A stretch of DNA of 64,000 nt from Bacteroides acidifaciens (GCF_903181435.1 NZ_CAEUHO010000001.1:1612001-1676000), one strand, 5' to 3'. Counted from the stretch's first letter, positions 37,834 through 52,979 are shown. Made by a program: numbers and translations. Notes: generated by a model not told the origin, from the sequence alone.

Positions 37834-37986
37834 TAATTATTTCTTCTGCATTAACTAATTATTTCTCCGCATATATTAATTAAATCGTCTGCATATATTA
37901 TTCGGTTGCACTTGAGCAACTTACTTGTTACACAAGTGCAGTTCATTGGTTGCACAAGTCTATTTTACCAGTTGCTCAACTGTAAA
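37834..37986. repeat. Array B: 22-bp-pitch repeats in two blocks
   Basis: Block 1 has three AT-rich direct repeats (start TAATTA, core TCYGCAT) at 37834, 37856 and 37877. Block 2 has four words starting at 37905, 37927, 37949 and 37971, exactly 22 apart: GTTGCACTTGAGCAAC, GTTACACAAGTGCAGT, GTTGCACAAGTCTATT and GTTGCTCAACTGTAAA. Word 1 is a GTTGC-N6-GCAAC palindrome. ACTTG-N5-CAAGT (37924-37938) overlaps word 2, and CAGTTG-N2-CAACTG (37970-37983) overlaps word 4. Confidence 0.85.
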
Positions 37987-38159
37987 TCAATAGTGATTCT
38001 GAAAGAGAAATAAATAAGGATAAATGATTGATAAACAGTCAATTGAAAGAAAAGTGCAGTTTTTCTTCAGAAAATGGCTAAATCATCCCATTGTTTTTTG
38101 TAAACTTATCTTAAAAGACGGGTAATATCAGACTTAACAATCTGATTACTAGCTCTGCC

Positions 38160-38207
38160 ACATTTTTGTATTTCCCCGTATAATACTTAAAATAAATACA
38201 AAAATGT
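38160..38207. repeat. 14-bp inverted repeat in the GH106 upstream region
   Basis: ACATTTTTGTATTT (38160-38173) and its exact complement (38194-38207) are separated by 20 bases. No T-run follows on either strand, so it is not a simple terminator. Confidence 0.65.
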
Positions 38208-38254
38208 CGCAAGATATATAGAGTTGAGATTTCATAGTCATTGGTAGAGAATAC

Positions 38255-38295
38255 ACAAAAAGAGCTTTCTCATTGAATAAGAAAGCTCTTTTTGT
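38255..38295 (-). terminator. Terminator of the two-gene GH2 operon
   Basis: A 16-bp perfect stem (ACAAAAAGAGCTTTCT/AGAAAGCTCTTTTTGT) with a 9-base loop includes the A- and T-runs, 38 bases beyond the stop at 38333. Confidence 0.85.
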
Positions 38296-38332
38296 AAGTG
38301 TCGGCAAAAAACTTATCTTTCTGCTATTTCAT

Positions 38333-41212
<2,880 letters not shown>

Positions 41213-41220
41213 TTAATGAT

Positions 41221-44598
<3,378 letters not shown>

Positions 44599-44673
44599 TT
44601 ATAGAGAAGAGCATTGAATTGTTCATTTTGGTACAGAAGCAAATCTTTTTAGGGTATGGCTGTCCTTAATGAC

Positions 44674-44728
44674 GAATGAAGAATTTCCCACATAGAGCTA
44701 AAGCTATGTTTCCGAAAATTCTTCATTC
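44674..44728. other. Long hairpin downstream of the 55-residue gene
   Basis: A 13-bp outer stem (GAATGAAGAATTT/AAATTCTTCATTC) encloses a 6-bp inner stem (ACATAG/CTATGT) with an internal bulge. No T-run follows on the minus strand. It may be a transcript-end structure or a relic of a mobile element. Confidence 0.65.
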
Positions 44729-44768
44729 ATTATAATTTATCCCCAAATTAGGAGAAGAACCTGTATTT

Positions 44769-44936
44769 TTAGTTTTTTCTTTTTAGGAACAACTGTTTTA
44801 TCGTTAATCCAATAATTATGAGACCTAAAATTATTGTAATCACAATGAAAAAGATGCCATGAAACGTTGTCACAATTCCGAAAAAACTCCAATATAGGAA
44901 TAGTTGCATAATTCGGTTCCAAAGATTGTCTTTCAT
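44769..44936 (-). CDS. 55-residue single-pass or hairpin membrane protein
   Basis: An ATG-started frame of 55 codons encodes a short basic N terminus (MKDNLWNRIMQL), a strongly hydrophobic middle (FIVITIILGLIIIGLTI) and a basic end (KQLFLKRKN), so one or two helices are expected with the C terminus in the cytoplasm. I do not recognise a family. A well-formed promoter (TTG-N20-TAAATTTG) lies 20 bases upstream, which makes a real gene likely although the frame is short. It stands between the GH2 pair and the GH137-GH2 gene and lacks the HTCS motif, so it may be expressed independently of the pectin enzymes. Confidence 0.6.
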   Translation of the reverse strand: MKDNLWNRIMQLFLYWSFFGIVTTFHGIFFIVITIILGLIIIGLTIKQLFLKRKN

Positions 44937-44955
44937 AAATATCCTCAACGAGTCT

Positions 44956-44986
44956 CAAATTTAGAAATTTTATTAGAAATTAGCAA
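44956..44986 (-). promoter_or_regulatory. Promoter of the 55-residue membrane protein gene
   Basis: On the minus strand a TTG (44984-44986) is followed after 20 bases by TAAATTTG (44956-44963). It fits the Bacteroides sigma-ABfr consensus in both elements and in spacing. Confidence 0.7.
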
Positions 44987-45005
44987 GAGATTTAGCATAT
45001 TATTA

Positions 45006-45048
45006 AAAAACAAAAGGAGACACTTAGTGTCTTTAGATTTCCTAGTGT
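45006..45048 (-). terminator. Probable terminator of the GH138/GH137-GH2 operon
   Basis: A 7-1-7 palindrome (AGACACTTAGTGTCT at 45018-45032) is followed on the minus strand by a T-rich run (CCTTTTGTTTTTT), 55 bases beyond the stop at 45088. A competing stem with GGGACACT at 45041-45048 could act as an anti-terminator. Confidence 0.5.
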
Positions 45049-45087
45049 CCCACTTTATTATTCTTTCAATACTATTTCTTATAAAAT

Positions 45088-48000
45088 TTACTGAATATCC
45101 AATGCATCGAACGCCAAACCTTCCATATTCTCTGCCGAAAGTAGCACCTTATAATGTCCGGCATTGATAAATGTTCCGGTAGTCGTACTCATCATTTTCC
45201 ACTTATCCGGTGTTTCCGGAAAGGTCAGGGTATCTTCTTTCAATACTACTCCTTTCGCATCAATGAACTTCATTAATACAGGCATTGGTTTGCCACTTGT
45301 ATTCATGTATTTGAAGCGAAGTGCATAGACTTGAGCCAATCCGGTAGAGACATTCCATTCGATACTGTTGCCTTTTCCTTTAGCAAAAAATACTCCTATT
45401 TGTTTACGATGTTCTTTCTTCTGGAATTTACCTTTCAATACAGCAGTTTCCGCTTCATAAGCCACGCTGACGCGGGCGTTCTTGTCTTCGGGTAGCAGCT
45501 CTTTCGGCGTTTTCTCCATAACTTCTTTATCGGCTTTTTCCCAGCTCCAGTCGGATGCCGGGAAGATTGCCGGTTTCAGATTCGGATTGGTAGAAGCAAT
45601 GGCAATACCTGACAGTAAAGCCTGTCCCGCTTTCACTTCCGGGAAATGTATTCTCAACGTTCCGCCTTTTACTGTGGCGTACACCACTTTCTTGCATACA
45701 CCGTCATGGCCACTTTCCGCCCAAATATCCAAATCATCCAATACCAACGAATCATTTACGGCAACATCGAAGATACGCAACCCTTCACAATCGGTAGAAG
45801 CGCTGCCACCTGTACCATGCCAAGGCTCTGTGAAATATAGCTCTATGCGGTAAGTTCCGTCTGATACAGGGAAGCGATATTCCAGTTGATGACGTCCAAA
45901 ACGGAAATGCTGGAACAGTTTCCAGTCACGGGTTCCCCGAATCGGGTCATTAGTGGTACGCTGGCTTGCAAGATAAGGATTCAGTTCCTTAAAGTTTTCC
46001 GCCCACGAACGGGAATAATTCGTATTATCCTGCATCCATAGTTGCCCGAAACTATCCGTATAATCATTTCCGCCACAATTAATACGATAAATATAATTAT
46101 ATCCGCCTGCTCCTTTCAATACAGGCTTTGCATCCTGATAAAGAGATTCAAAATTAGGGGCTTGTTCCAATCCGTTAAGCACAATTATGTCTTCTGCCAC
46201 CGGCTTACCTTTGTAGTATCCTACGGCGCGGAGTACATTATAACGGATGTCCCTGTTCTCCCACATAAAATGAGTGCCTATGCCATTATTCTTTTTGCGT
46301 CCGAGGAAAGTAACTTTTTCATCGGTCATATCATTATAAAGCAGTACGGAATCACAATTGCTGTACGCTTCAATCGTAGCCCGGCGACGTCCTTTTTCAA
46401 AACGGTTCGCCCATGTATGCGATACCAAATAGATCATCGGGTCTTTGGCGGCAGGGATATAGTTTGCACGATACATATAATATACGTCCAACGGCTCTTC
46501 CCACGGAGTCACCAATCCTTTATAGTTAAACGGCCCTACTTTGTCTATTTTCCGATAGGCTTCGTCCGGCTGGCGGCGTCCGGGATTGTCATGGCTGCTA
46601 TATATCCACTGGAACTGTCCGCAGACACTATCCTTAGCCTGTTCAGCCAAGCGAATTTTAGTTTCCATCAACTGGCACATTCGGCTTTCGCTCCATACTC
46701 CGTTGACTTCAAATGCTCCGGGTTCCGTATGCAAATCTATGCTTCTCCATGCCCCGTATTCTCCATTCAATAATTGGTTGGGTTGAGAGAGTTCACGCCC
46801 ATACTTGGTCACATTTCCGCCATACGTACCACTCCAGTTCTGAATTACATTCCAGTCTGTACCTTCGCCGCCATTGCAAGTTGTGATAACACGCATCGTA
46901 CGTGCAGTCGGGTCCATTTCACGAATAATCTCACTGCACTCTTGTGCAAATTCACGAGGTAAAGTACTTTCATTCTGCAATCCCCACATCACTACCGACG
47001 GAGAATTACGACGTTCTTTTACCCATTGACGAAGTAATCTCTTGAAGTTCTCACGAAATTCAGGTGTATCATACCATACGTGAGCGGAAAACTGTGTCCA
47101 GAAGAGGACACCTTCTTTATCCCAATATTTCTGATAATCGAGGTGATGTGGTTGATGGGCGTCACGGAAAGCGTTGAAACCTGCCGCACGCATCTGTTTT
47201 ACCCTGGCAGCCACCTGTTCCTTACTGAATGCGTGGCTTTGCCCGAACTGATGTTCATATTCGCATACGCCATTAATAAAGACAGGCTTTCCATTTAGAT
47301 AGAAACGTCCGTTTCCATCATTTCTCTTTACTGGCCAACTGATTGTGCGGATACCAAAAGGAGTGGATATTTCATCCGTCGTTTTTGTATTCCGCTTTAT
47401 CATGCTTGCCAGTTTATAAAGATACGGATTCTCCGTTTCCCATAAAACAGGATTCTCTACGGGGGCTTGCTGACGAATCACTTTCATTTCTCCCGGCGTC
47501 AAAGTTACTTTCTCTACTAGGCGGAATACTTGTTTGCCGTCGGCATTGCTCAATTTATTGACCAGTTCGATTGTCGCCACAGTTTTGCCATAGTTTTTGA
47601 CTTCTGTCTCCACAAATACATTGGCTGCCTTATCGTCATTCCAGATATGTACTCCAAATGGTTCGATACGAACTTCATCCGTTGCTTCCAATACGACAGG
47701 ACGGAAAATTCCCAATGGCTGGGAACCCTCACTGAATCCCCACTCCGACGAGCAACCGCCACATACCCAAGGCATATCGGCTATCATCTCCGGATGTTCA
47801 GCTTTTACTTCCAGTTCATTTGCCCCTTGTTTCAGCGCATCGGTAACATCCAACGTCAGTGTAGTGCGACCGACAGGATGCCGTCCGAAATCCTTTCCGT
47901 TCAGTTTTATCGTTGCATACGTGCCGACTCCCTCAAAACGAAGAAAATACCGTTGGGAAAGTTGAGAGTTGAGAGTTGCGAATTGAGAGCTGTCGAAAGT

Positions 48001-49302
48001 GAAATTCTTTTTATAGAGAGCAGTTCCGTGAAGGTTGCCATGAGTCAATTGACGATACCCATAATAATCATCCCAGTTATGAGGTATATTCACAATCTTT
48101 TCACTCTCCACTCTTAACTCTCCATTCTCAACTCTCCAAGTTTTCCATCCATCATTTAGTTCAGTGATTATCCGGCGATTCTTAATCTCCGGTTTCGGGA
48201 AACGGACAGCCGAGCGTCCCATCGGCTTGCTTGTAGCAATAGCAATGCCACGCTGTTCCGCATTGTTTACCGCACAGTAGAAATGATAAACTACCCCGTC
48301 GTGTTTTACCACATAACTTTTATGGGCAAACAGTTCATCGTAGTTTTTGGAAGGAATAATCAAATCGGCTCCATGCCAATCCGTCCAGTTGACCAAATCA
48401 TAGCTTGCGGCAAATGTATTAAACGCCTTATACTTGCGCGAAGGTTCAAAAGCCGAGAAGTAGAACATCACATAGACGTCTCCTATTTTCTGAATGTGCG
48501 CATCTCCCGTTATTGTTCCGTCCGCCTCATGTGCGAAGACCGGGTTTCCGGGATACCGCTTCCATGACTTCATATCTTTTGAAAGGGCGATGCCTACACG
48601 TTCCCCTTTCAAGTCCGTTTCGGGATGGCGTCCGCCTGCGTTATAGAACATGACAAACGGAGCACCCAGCGTCTTATCCTTATCCCAGTAGACAGTACTC
48701 TTATATTGGGTTAGCTTTTCCCACCATTGGGCGTCTTTATCATGGATACTCAAAATCGGTTTATCCAAGGATTCCCATTCGTGGGCAGTAGAGATATCTC
48801 CTTTCGTCCATGCCAGTCCGACATAGAGCGGTGCTTTCACAGCTTCGTAACCGGTTCCCTCTCCACCGATATAAGTCATCCAGTGACGGCCTTTATAAGT
48901 CTGAAGTTCGTAGCTGCCGCCCCACTCCATATCCGGCAATGCAGGAAAGCCGCCGCGCTGGTTACAGTCCCATTTACCATCCCGATAAGAAAGGATTCGC
49001 CCCAAAGTACGCCATTCGAGCAGATTGTCGCTTTCTGCTATCCAAGTCTCGTAGCCACGACCGTCCGTACCGCTCTTGCCGTTGTAAACGACGTAAGTCA
49101 TCAGCCACTTGTCGCCCTGACGAAAAACGGTGGGGCAGTCAATCTTATGATAATTGTCTGCCGGAGCCACAGCAAGCCCATATTTATAGGGTGTCTTCAC
49201 TTCCTCATAAATCTGTTCCATCCGTTCTTGCGGAACTTCCCGTTGAGCAAAAACGAATGAAAATGATACAGCCAGAGTAAAAAATAGAATTTTCCTTTTC
49301 AT
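45088..49302 (-). CDS. GH137 beta-L-arabinofuranosidase fused to GH2 beta-glucuronidase
   Basis: A 1404-residue secreted two-enzyme protein. Residues about 25-375 form a five-bladed propeller (YHKIDCPTVFRQGDKWLMTY, ESDNLLEWRTLGRILSYRDG, FMFYNAGGRHPETDLKGE-type motifs), the GH137 module. A GH2 module follows, with barrel motif GLQNESTLP (acid/base Glu778) and LLNGEYGAWRS (nucleophile Glu848). The C terminus has a malectin-like domain (YIYRINCGGNDYTDSFGQ) and a final carbohydrate-binding domain. This matches BT0996, which removes beta-L-arabinofuranose and beta-D-glucuronic acid from RG-II chains B and A. It lies 97 bases downstream of GH138. Confidence 0.88.
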   Translation of the reverse strand: MKRKILFFTLAVSFSFVFAQREVPQERMEQIYEEVKTPYKYGLAVAPADNYHKIDCPTVFRQGDKWLMTYVVYNGKSGTDGRGYETWIAESDNLLEWRTLGRILSYRDGKWDCNQRGGFPALPDMEWGGSYELQTYKGRHWMTYIGGEGTGYEAVKAPLYVGLAWTKGDISTAHEWESLDKPILSIHDKDAQWWEKLTQYKSTVYWDKDKTLGAPFVMFYNAGGRHPETDLKGERVGIALSKDMKSWKRYPGNPVFAHEADGTITGDAHIQKIGDVYVMFYFSAFEPSRKYKAFNTFAASYDLVNWTDWHGADLIIPSKNYDELFAHKSYVVKHDGVVYHFYCAVNNAEQRGIAIATSKPMGRSAVRFPKPEIKNRRIITELNDGWKTWRVENGELRVESEKIVNIPHNWDDYYGYRQLTHGNLHGTALYKKNFTFDSSQFATLNSQLSQRYFLRFEGVGTYATIKLNGKDFGRHPVGRTTLTLDVTDALKQGANELEVKAEHPEMIADMPWVCGGCSSEWGFSEGSQPLGIFRPVVLEATDEVRIEPFGVHIWNDDKAANVFVETEVKNYGKTVATIELVNKLSNADGKQVFRLVEKVTLTPGEMKVIRQQAPVENPVLWETENPYLYKLASMIKRNTKTTDEISTPFGIRTISWPVKRNDGNGRFYLNGKPVFINGVCEYEHQFGQSHAFSKEQVAARVKQMRAAGFNAFRDAHQPHHLDYQKYWDKEGVLFWTQFSAHVWYDTPEFRENFKRLLRQWVKERRNSPSVVMWGLQNESTLPREFAQECSEIIREMDPTARTMRVITTCNGGEGTDWNVIQNWSGTYGGNVTKYGRELSQPNQLLNGEYGAWRSIDLHTEPGAFEVNGVWSESRMCQLMETKIRLAEQAKDSVCGQFQWIYSSHDNPGRRQPDEAYRKIDKVGPFNYKGLVTPWEEPLDVYYMYRANYIPAAKDPMIYLVSHTWANRFEKGRRRATIEAYSNCDSVLLYNDMTDEKVTFLGRKKNNGIGTHFMWENRDIRYNVLRAVGYYKGKPVAEDIIVLNGLEQAPNFESLYQDAKPVLKGAGGYNYIYRINCGGNDYTDSFGQLWMQDNTNYSRSWAENFKELNPYLASQRTTNDPIRGTRDWKLFQHFRFGRHQLEYRFPVSDGTYRIELYFTEPWHGTGGSASTDCEGLRIFDVAVNDSLVLDDLDIWAESGHDGVCKKVVYATVKGGTLRIHFPEVKAGQALLSGIAIASTNPNLKPAIFPASDWSWEKADKEVMEKTPKELLPEDKNARVSVAYEAETAVLKGKFQKKEHRKQIGVFFAKGKGNSIEWNVSTGLAQVYALRFKYMNTSGKPMPVLMKFIDAKGVVLKEDTLTFPETPDKWKMMSTTTGTFINAGHYKVLLSAENMEGLAFDALDIQ

Positions 49303-49335
49303 TATATTCTTTCATTACTTACTATAAAAATTATA

Positions 49336-49378
49336 CAGATTCACACAGGTAAAGATATTGACAATCTGTGTGAATCTG
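49336..49378. repeat. 13-bp inverted repeat between GH138 and GH137-GH2
   Basis: CAGATTCACACAG (49336-49348) and its exact complement (49366-49378) with a 17-base loop fill most of the 97-base gap between two genes of one operon. No T-run follows. Confidence 0.7.
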
Positions 49379-49399
49379 CATTTTATCATGGTGTGTATG

Positions 49400-52099
49400 T
49401 TAATAGAACAGCCAATCCATAGTTTCTTCATCTCCGGCAAGTCCGGCATTACGGGCTTTCGTATCCGCAGCCGTAAATCCCAGCACCTGCAAATAACCTT
49501 TTGGTAACATCAGCGTATGTTTTCCTGCCGGGAAACTATATGCATGTACATTTGCCAAAGGCATTCCGTTGATGCGAACCGCGTTCGTCAATACAGGTTC
49601 CGCCTGTCCATAATCATTAGCGGAAGCATCTATTTCCAATTTCGGAGCTTTCGCATATTTCTTCTGGTCGTCTTTGAAATAAGCCACCATCAATTTCACC
49701 GGAGCATCGGTTTCAAAAGTGATGCTTGTCCCCTTTTCGCGTTGCTCATTTCCGTTAAAGCGGAATGCTTTCATTCCTTTCAGTTCGGGAGCTATCGCTT
49801 CTATCTTGCCGGGAAGGTCAGCAAATAATGATGTTCCTTCATCCAGTTTCACGGTCGGATAGTTGGATATTAGTTTCACGTCAGCAGGAGTCCAGGATGC
49901 AATTTCGACTGTTTCAGTAACCGTATTTCCATCCTGTTTCTCTTTCAACATGGCGAGATTGGTCTTGAAATTCTCCAGTTCCTTTTCGTAATGCACCAAC
50001 AATTCTTTCCAAGTCTTATTCTTGCCGTCGTCCCCACCGATAGGAATACGACGTTGTGCGGTCTGCATACTGTTTGCGTACAAATAGTGTTCATCGGTCA
50101 ATTCCACCAACTTGCGATAATGTTCCAAACTTTGCTCCATGAGAGGAATAGCCTCTTCCAGGTTCTTAATGTCTTTTCCCCATTGATAATCCAATACCAA
50201 CTTCGCGGCTTTCACTTTCAGGTTGAACGCATACGCAAATTCACGATAACAATGCATATCATTCTGTAAACGTGCAAACTCATCCTTATTGGAAGATACG
50301 GAAGCGGCTGCCTTATCTATCGCCGCCACAGCCTTGTCGCCATGCTCTATCACTTGGGCAACAATATCCAAAGGCATTTCACCTGTATGAGGTTGTTTTT
50401 TCCATTCTTTCTCTACATATTCAATCAACTTCTCGCCTTCCGGTCCGCAGCTTTCATAGAATCCAGGGTAAATAGTGTATTTATAAGGATTGACAAGCTG
50501 GCTCATAAACATACCCAGCAACAATGTCTGGCGATTTCCTTCCGTGATACCAAAACGGCGGAGCAGTTTCGGAGCAATCTCCCCGCTTTCTTCATAAGCC
50601 ACGCGGATATTACCTGCATTCTCGTCAGATGTTCCGTAGAACTTGCCTAACTGTTGGTTCCAATAACCGACTTCATCTGTACGGTCACGATGGCAATTCC
50701 ATGCATAGCGTCCCCATGTCTGATACCAAATCCAGTCACGGTCTAATTGGAACTCACGTTCACCATTTGGCAGTTTGTCGGCAGTATAAGGCCAGTCCCA
50801 ATAAGAAGCCTGCGGATAAAGATGCAAAGCATTGGCGCCATGTACATTGTGCATTGCCTGCACCGCTTTTTGGACGAAATCAGGAGAACCCCAACGGAAC
50901 GGTTCCAAGTTTGCCAAGATATGTACATTGCTGATATGGATAGAGCCCAAAGAACTCAAATCCGTATGAATCTTCGACCAGGGACCGCGTGGCTCATACG
51001 TTGTCAGAGACTCGCCGTTGTACTTATGCATTGTATAAAGATTCTTATATATCGGCAACGCAGCATCCATTACCAACTTACAATCTGTATCGTGTGCACG
51101 CAGCAAGAGAGGCGGTTCGTCCGTACGTCCCAATGCCTGCAATCCGTCTTTTACTCCCGGAATAATCGTCTTGGTAAACCATTCCACGTCATCCTCTACC
51201 GTACACATCGCTTCACCCAGGCAAACCAATAATCCCACATTCGGATACTTCTCGATAAAGGCGGCAATACTCTTACGGGTATAATCAGCAATCAGCGGAG
51301 TGATAGGACGGTTACGATCTTGGGTTTTCAGTCCGTAATGTTCCGCAAACGGTTTAGAAAGAATAATATTATAGAACATCTGAATGACGAAAATACCACG
51401 CTTATCCGCTTCTTCTGTAAGGAAAGAGAACATCTCCTCATTTTTCTTGAATGTTTCCTCGTCCACTTCCAGTGCAAACGGATAATCTTCCAGTTTCACC
51501 AATGACGCAAACGGGTGTCCGTTCCAGAGATACAGGGAATTCATACGGTTGGCAACCAGCATATCCAAGTATTTAATCCATTGTTCCTTATCATAAAACC
51601 ACGGGAAACTCTCGGGAGTATAGGGATATTCATAAACACCGTGTCCCGGCAGATAAGTCATTTTCTGCAAACCCACACAAGCACCGCGAAGTACCATTTC
51701 CGGACCATCCTTCAACTCTTCCGGGAAGTCCAGTTTTCCTTCCGAATCATTCACACGGTCTATCAGTTCACGGCATCCGTAGATTACGCCGCTGCCATCC
51801 CTGCCGGAGACTTTAGTAAGATTGCCGGCAGTCGTAATATGAAAACCCTCTTTTTTCAGAGTGGTATCATTCACTTCTGTCAGCAGGATTGTCTTTATTT
51901 CCGGGTCGGAGAATGTGGTGTCCCCCTGTTGCATCATTACCTGATAACCGGCTTTATCCAGGGTAGTCTGTAACTGTTCCGCACCGAACAGGACGCGGTT
52001 CGACGCATCCGGCGGAGTCATAATTTTCACAGTTTGCTTGCCACACGCTGTCAATAGTAGTGCGCATGCCGCAAACATGAATAATTTGGTATTCTTCAT
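49400..52099 (-). CDS. GH138 alpha-D-galacturonidase
   Basis: An 899-residue protein with a lipoprotein signal (FAACALLLTACGK, lipobox LTAC), so it is probably anchored to a membrane. An alpha/beta N-terminal domain (VKIMTPPDASNRVLFGAEQL, GRDGSGVIYGCRELIDRVND) is followed by a TIM barrel (about 145-480, MNSLYLWNGHPFASLV, KYPNVGLLVCLGEAM) and a helical and beta C-terminal region. It corresponds to BT0997, the founder of GH138, which cleaves a galacturonic acid linkage in RG-II chain A. It is the first gene of its operon and has the HTCS-like motif upstream. Confidence 0.86.
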   Translation of the reverse strand: MKNTKLFMFAACALLLTACGKQTVKIMTPPDASNRVLFGAEQLQTTLDKAGYQVMMQQGDTTFSDPEIKTILLTEVNDTTLKKEGFHITTAGNLTKVSGRDGSGVIYGCRELIDRVNDSEGKLDFPEELKDGPEMVLRGACVGLQKMTYLPGHGVYEYPYTPESFPWFYDKEQWIKYLDMLVANRMNSLYLWNGHPFASLVKLEDYPFALEVDEETFKKNEEMFSFLTEEADKRGIFVIQMFYNIILSKPFAEHYGLKTQDRNRPITPLIADYTRKSIAAFIEKYPNVGLLVCLGEAMCTVEDDVEWFTKTIIPGVKDGLQALGRTDEPPLLLRAHDTDCKLVMDAALPIYKNLYTMHKYNGESLTTYEPRGPWSKIHTDLSSLGSIHISNVHILANLEPFRWGSPDFVQKAVQAMHNVHGANALHLYPQASYWDWPYTADKLPNGEREFQLDRDWIWYQTWGRYAWNCHRDRTDEVGYWNQQLGKFYGTSDENAGNIRVAYEESGEIAPKLLRRFGITEGNRQTLLLGMFMSQLVNPYKYTIYPGFYESCGPEGEKLIEYVEKEWKKQPHTGEMPLDIVAQVIEHGDKAVAAIDKAAASVSSNKDEFARLQNDMHCYREFAYAFNLKVKAAKLVLDYQWGKDIKNLEEAIPLMEQSLEHYRKLVELTDEHYLYANSMQTAQRRIPIGGDDGKNKTWKELLVHYEKELENFKTNLAMLKEKQDGNTVTETVEIASWTPADVKLISNYPTVKLDEGTSLFADLPGKIEAIAPELKGMKAFRFNGNEQREKGTSITFETDAPVKLMVAYFKDDQKKYAKAPKLEIDASANDYGQAEPVLTNAVRINGMPLANVHAYSFPAGKHTLMLPKGYLQVLGFTAADTKARNAGLAGDEETMDWLFY

Positions 52100-52151
52100 T
52101 CTTCTGATATATATTATTAATTATATAAATTCAGTTCTTCTCTAAGAGAAA

Positions 52152-52177
52152 GACGAAATAACCGCTTGTTTGTACTC
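52152..52177 (-). promoter_or_regulatory. HTCS operator-like motif upstream of GH138
   Basis: On the plus strand GACG, 12 bases, GTTTGTACTC. It lies 52 bases upstream of the ATG at 52099. Confidence 0.72.
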
Positions 52178-52354
52178 ATTCGCCCATTATTCCACTATTC
52201 AATACCATATTACCGTTAATTAACTTGTGACAGTATGTAATTCCCTCATTCTTTAAAAGTTATACTTATATCCTGAACACACTGGATGACATGCTTGCGG
52301 AAGTCTAGGAATAACACAGTCTGTTGGTATCATGCTACGGACTGAATTTTATCG

Positions 52355-52362
52355 TATATTTG
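52355..52362 (+). promoter_or_regulatory. -7 box of the GNAT gene
   Basis: TATATTTG on the plus strand, 21 bases before the ATG at 52384. Confidence 0.55.
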
Positions 52363-52383
52363 CATATTATTATTCTCACAATT

Positions 52384-52917
52384 ATGCAAATATATATAGA
52401 AACACCCCGCTTGATTCTCCGTGATTGGAAAGAGGAAGATATTCCGGCATTCGCCCATATGAATGCCGACCCTCATGTAATGGAATTTTTTCTCAATCCG
52501 TTAACTGCGGAAGAGACGTTTGCTTTTTACCAACGTATTCAAAAGGAATTTCAAACCTATGGTTTCGGACTGTATGCCGTTGAGCGTAAAGAAGACCATG
52601 CGTTTATGGGATATACCGGGTTACACCAGATTACATTTGATGTAGACTTTGCGCCGGGAGTAGAAATCGGCTGGCGACTGGGACATGAATATTGGGGACA
52701 TGGCTACGCTCCTGAAGCTGCAAGTGCTTGTATGGAATACACTCGTAAGCAATTGGATATTAAAGAGCTATATTCGTTTACATCTTTACCAAACCTCCGT
52801 TCGGAACGTGTAATGCAGAAGATAGGCATGGAACGTATGAAAGAGTTCGACCACCCGCTTGTTCCTGCTGACCATCCACTGTGCAGACATGTAGTTTATC
52901 ATATGAATTTAAGGTAA
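52384..52917 (+). CDS. GNAT acetyltransferase, RimJ/RimL-like
   Basis: A 177-residue cytoplasmic N-acetyltransferase. The opening IETPRLILRDWKEEDIPAF and the motif region GWRLGHEYWGHGYAPEAASA (acetyl-CoA binding) are typical of the RimJ/RimL group, as is LPNLRSERVMQKIGMERM near the end. The acceptor may be a protein N terminus, an amino sugar or a small amine; it cannot be read. It is the only plus-strand gene within the pectin locus and has its own promoter, so it is probably a housekeeping gene lying between operons. I start at ATG 52384; the longer frame begins at a non-ATG codon before the promoter. Confidence 0.85.
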   Translation: MQIYIETPRLILRDWKEEDIPAFAHMNADPHVMEFFLNPLTAEETFAFYQRIQKEFQTYGFGLYAVERKEDHAFMGYTGLHQITFDVDFAPGVEIGWRLGHEYWGHGYAPEAASACMEYTRKQLDIKELYSFTSLPNLRSERVMQKIGMERMKEFDHPLVPADHPLCRHVVYHMNLR

Positions 52918-52940
52918 AAGATGAGGGCTGTGAGGGGTAA

Positions 52941-52979
52941 AAAGAAAAGTCCTTCCGGATTTTATTTTCAGAAGGACTT
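52941..52979 (-). terminator. Terminator between convergent GNAT and creatininase genes
   Basis: A 9-bp stem (AAGTCCTTC/GAAGGACTT) is followed on the minus strand by TTTCTTTTT. It would end the creatininase transcript about 140 bases after its stop, placing array C inside that 3' untranslated region. Confidence 0.6.

Larger units (their letters stand above)
37700..38332. other. 633-base intergenic region upstream of GH106
   Basis: No gene was found. From left to right it holds the GACG-N12-TTTTGTA motif (37727-37752), array B (37834-37986), hairpins at 38122-38148 and 38160-38207, and a bidirectional terminator (38255-38295). It is far longer than the other gaps of the locus. Confidence 0.75.

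Noticed and set aside
38160..38207. Terminal inverted repeats of an insertion sequence
   Set aside because: The whole structure is only 48 bases with a 20-base centre. There is no transposase and no target duplication that I can see.
44737..44958. 73-codon frame on the minus strand as the real gene
   Set aside because: It overlaps the 55-residue frame in another phase, starts before the promoter's likely transcription start and has a polar, irregular composition. The 55-codon frame fits the promoter and has a coherent membrane helix.
45018..45048. A fourth 22-bp-pitch array
   Set aside because: Two AGTGTC-containing palindromic words are present, but the equivalent bases are 17 apart and there are only two units. 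It reads better as a terminator.
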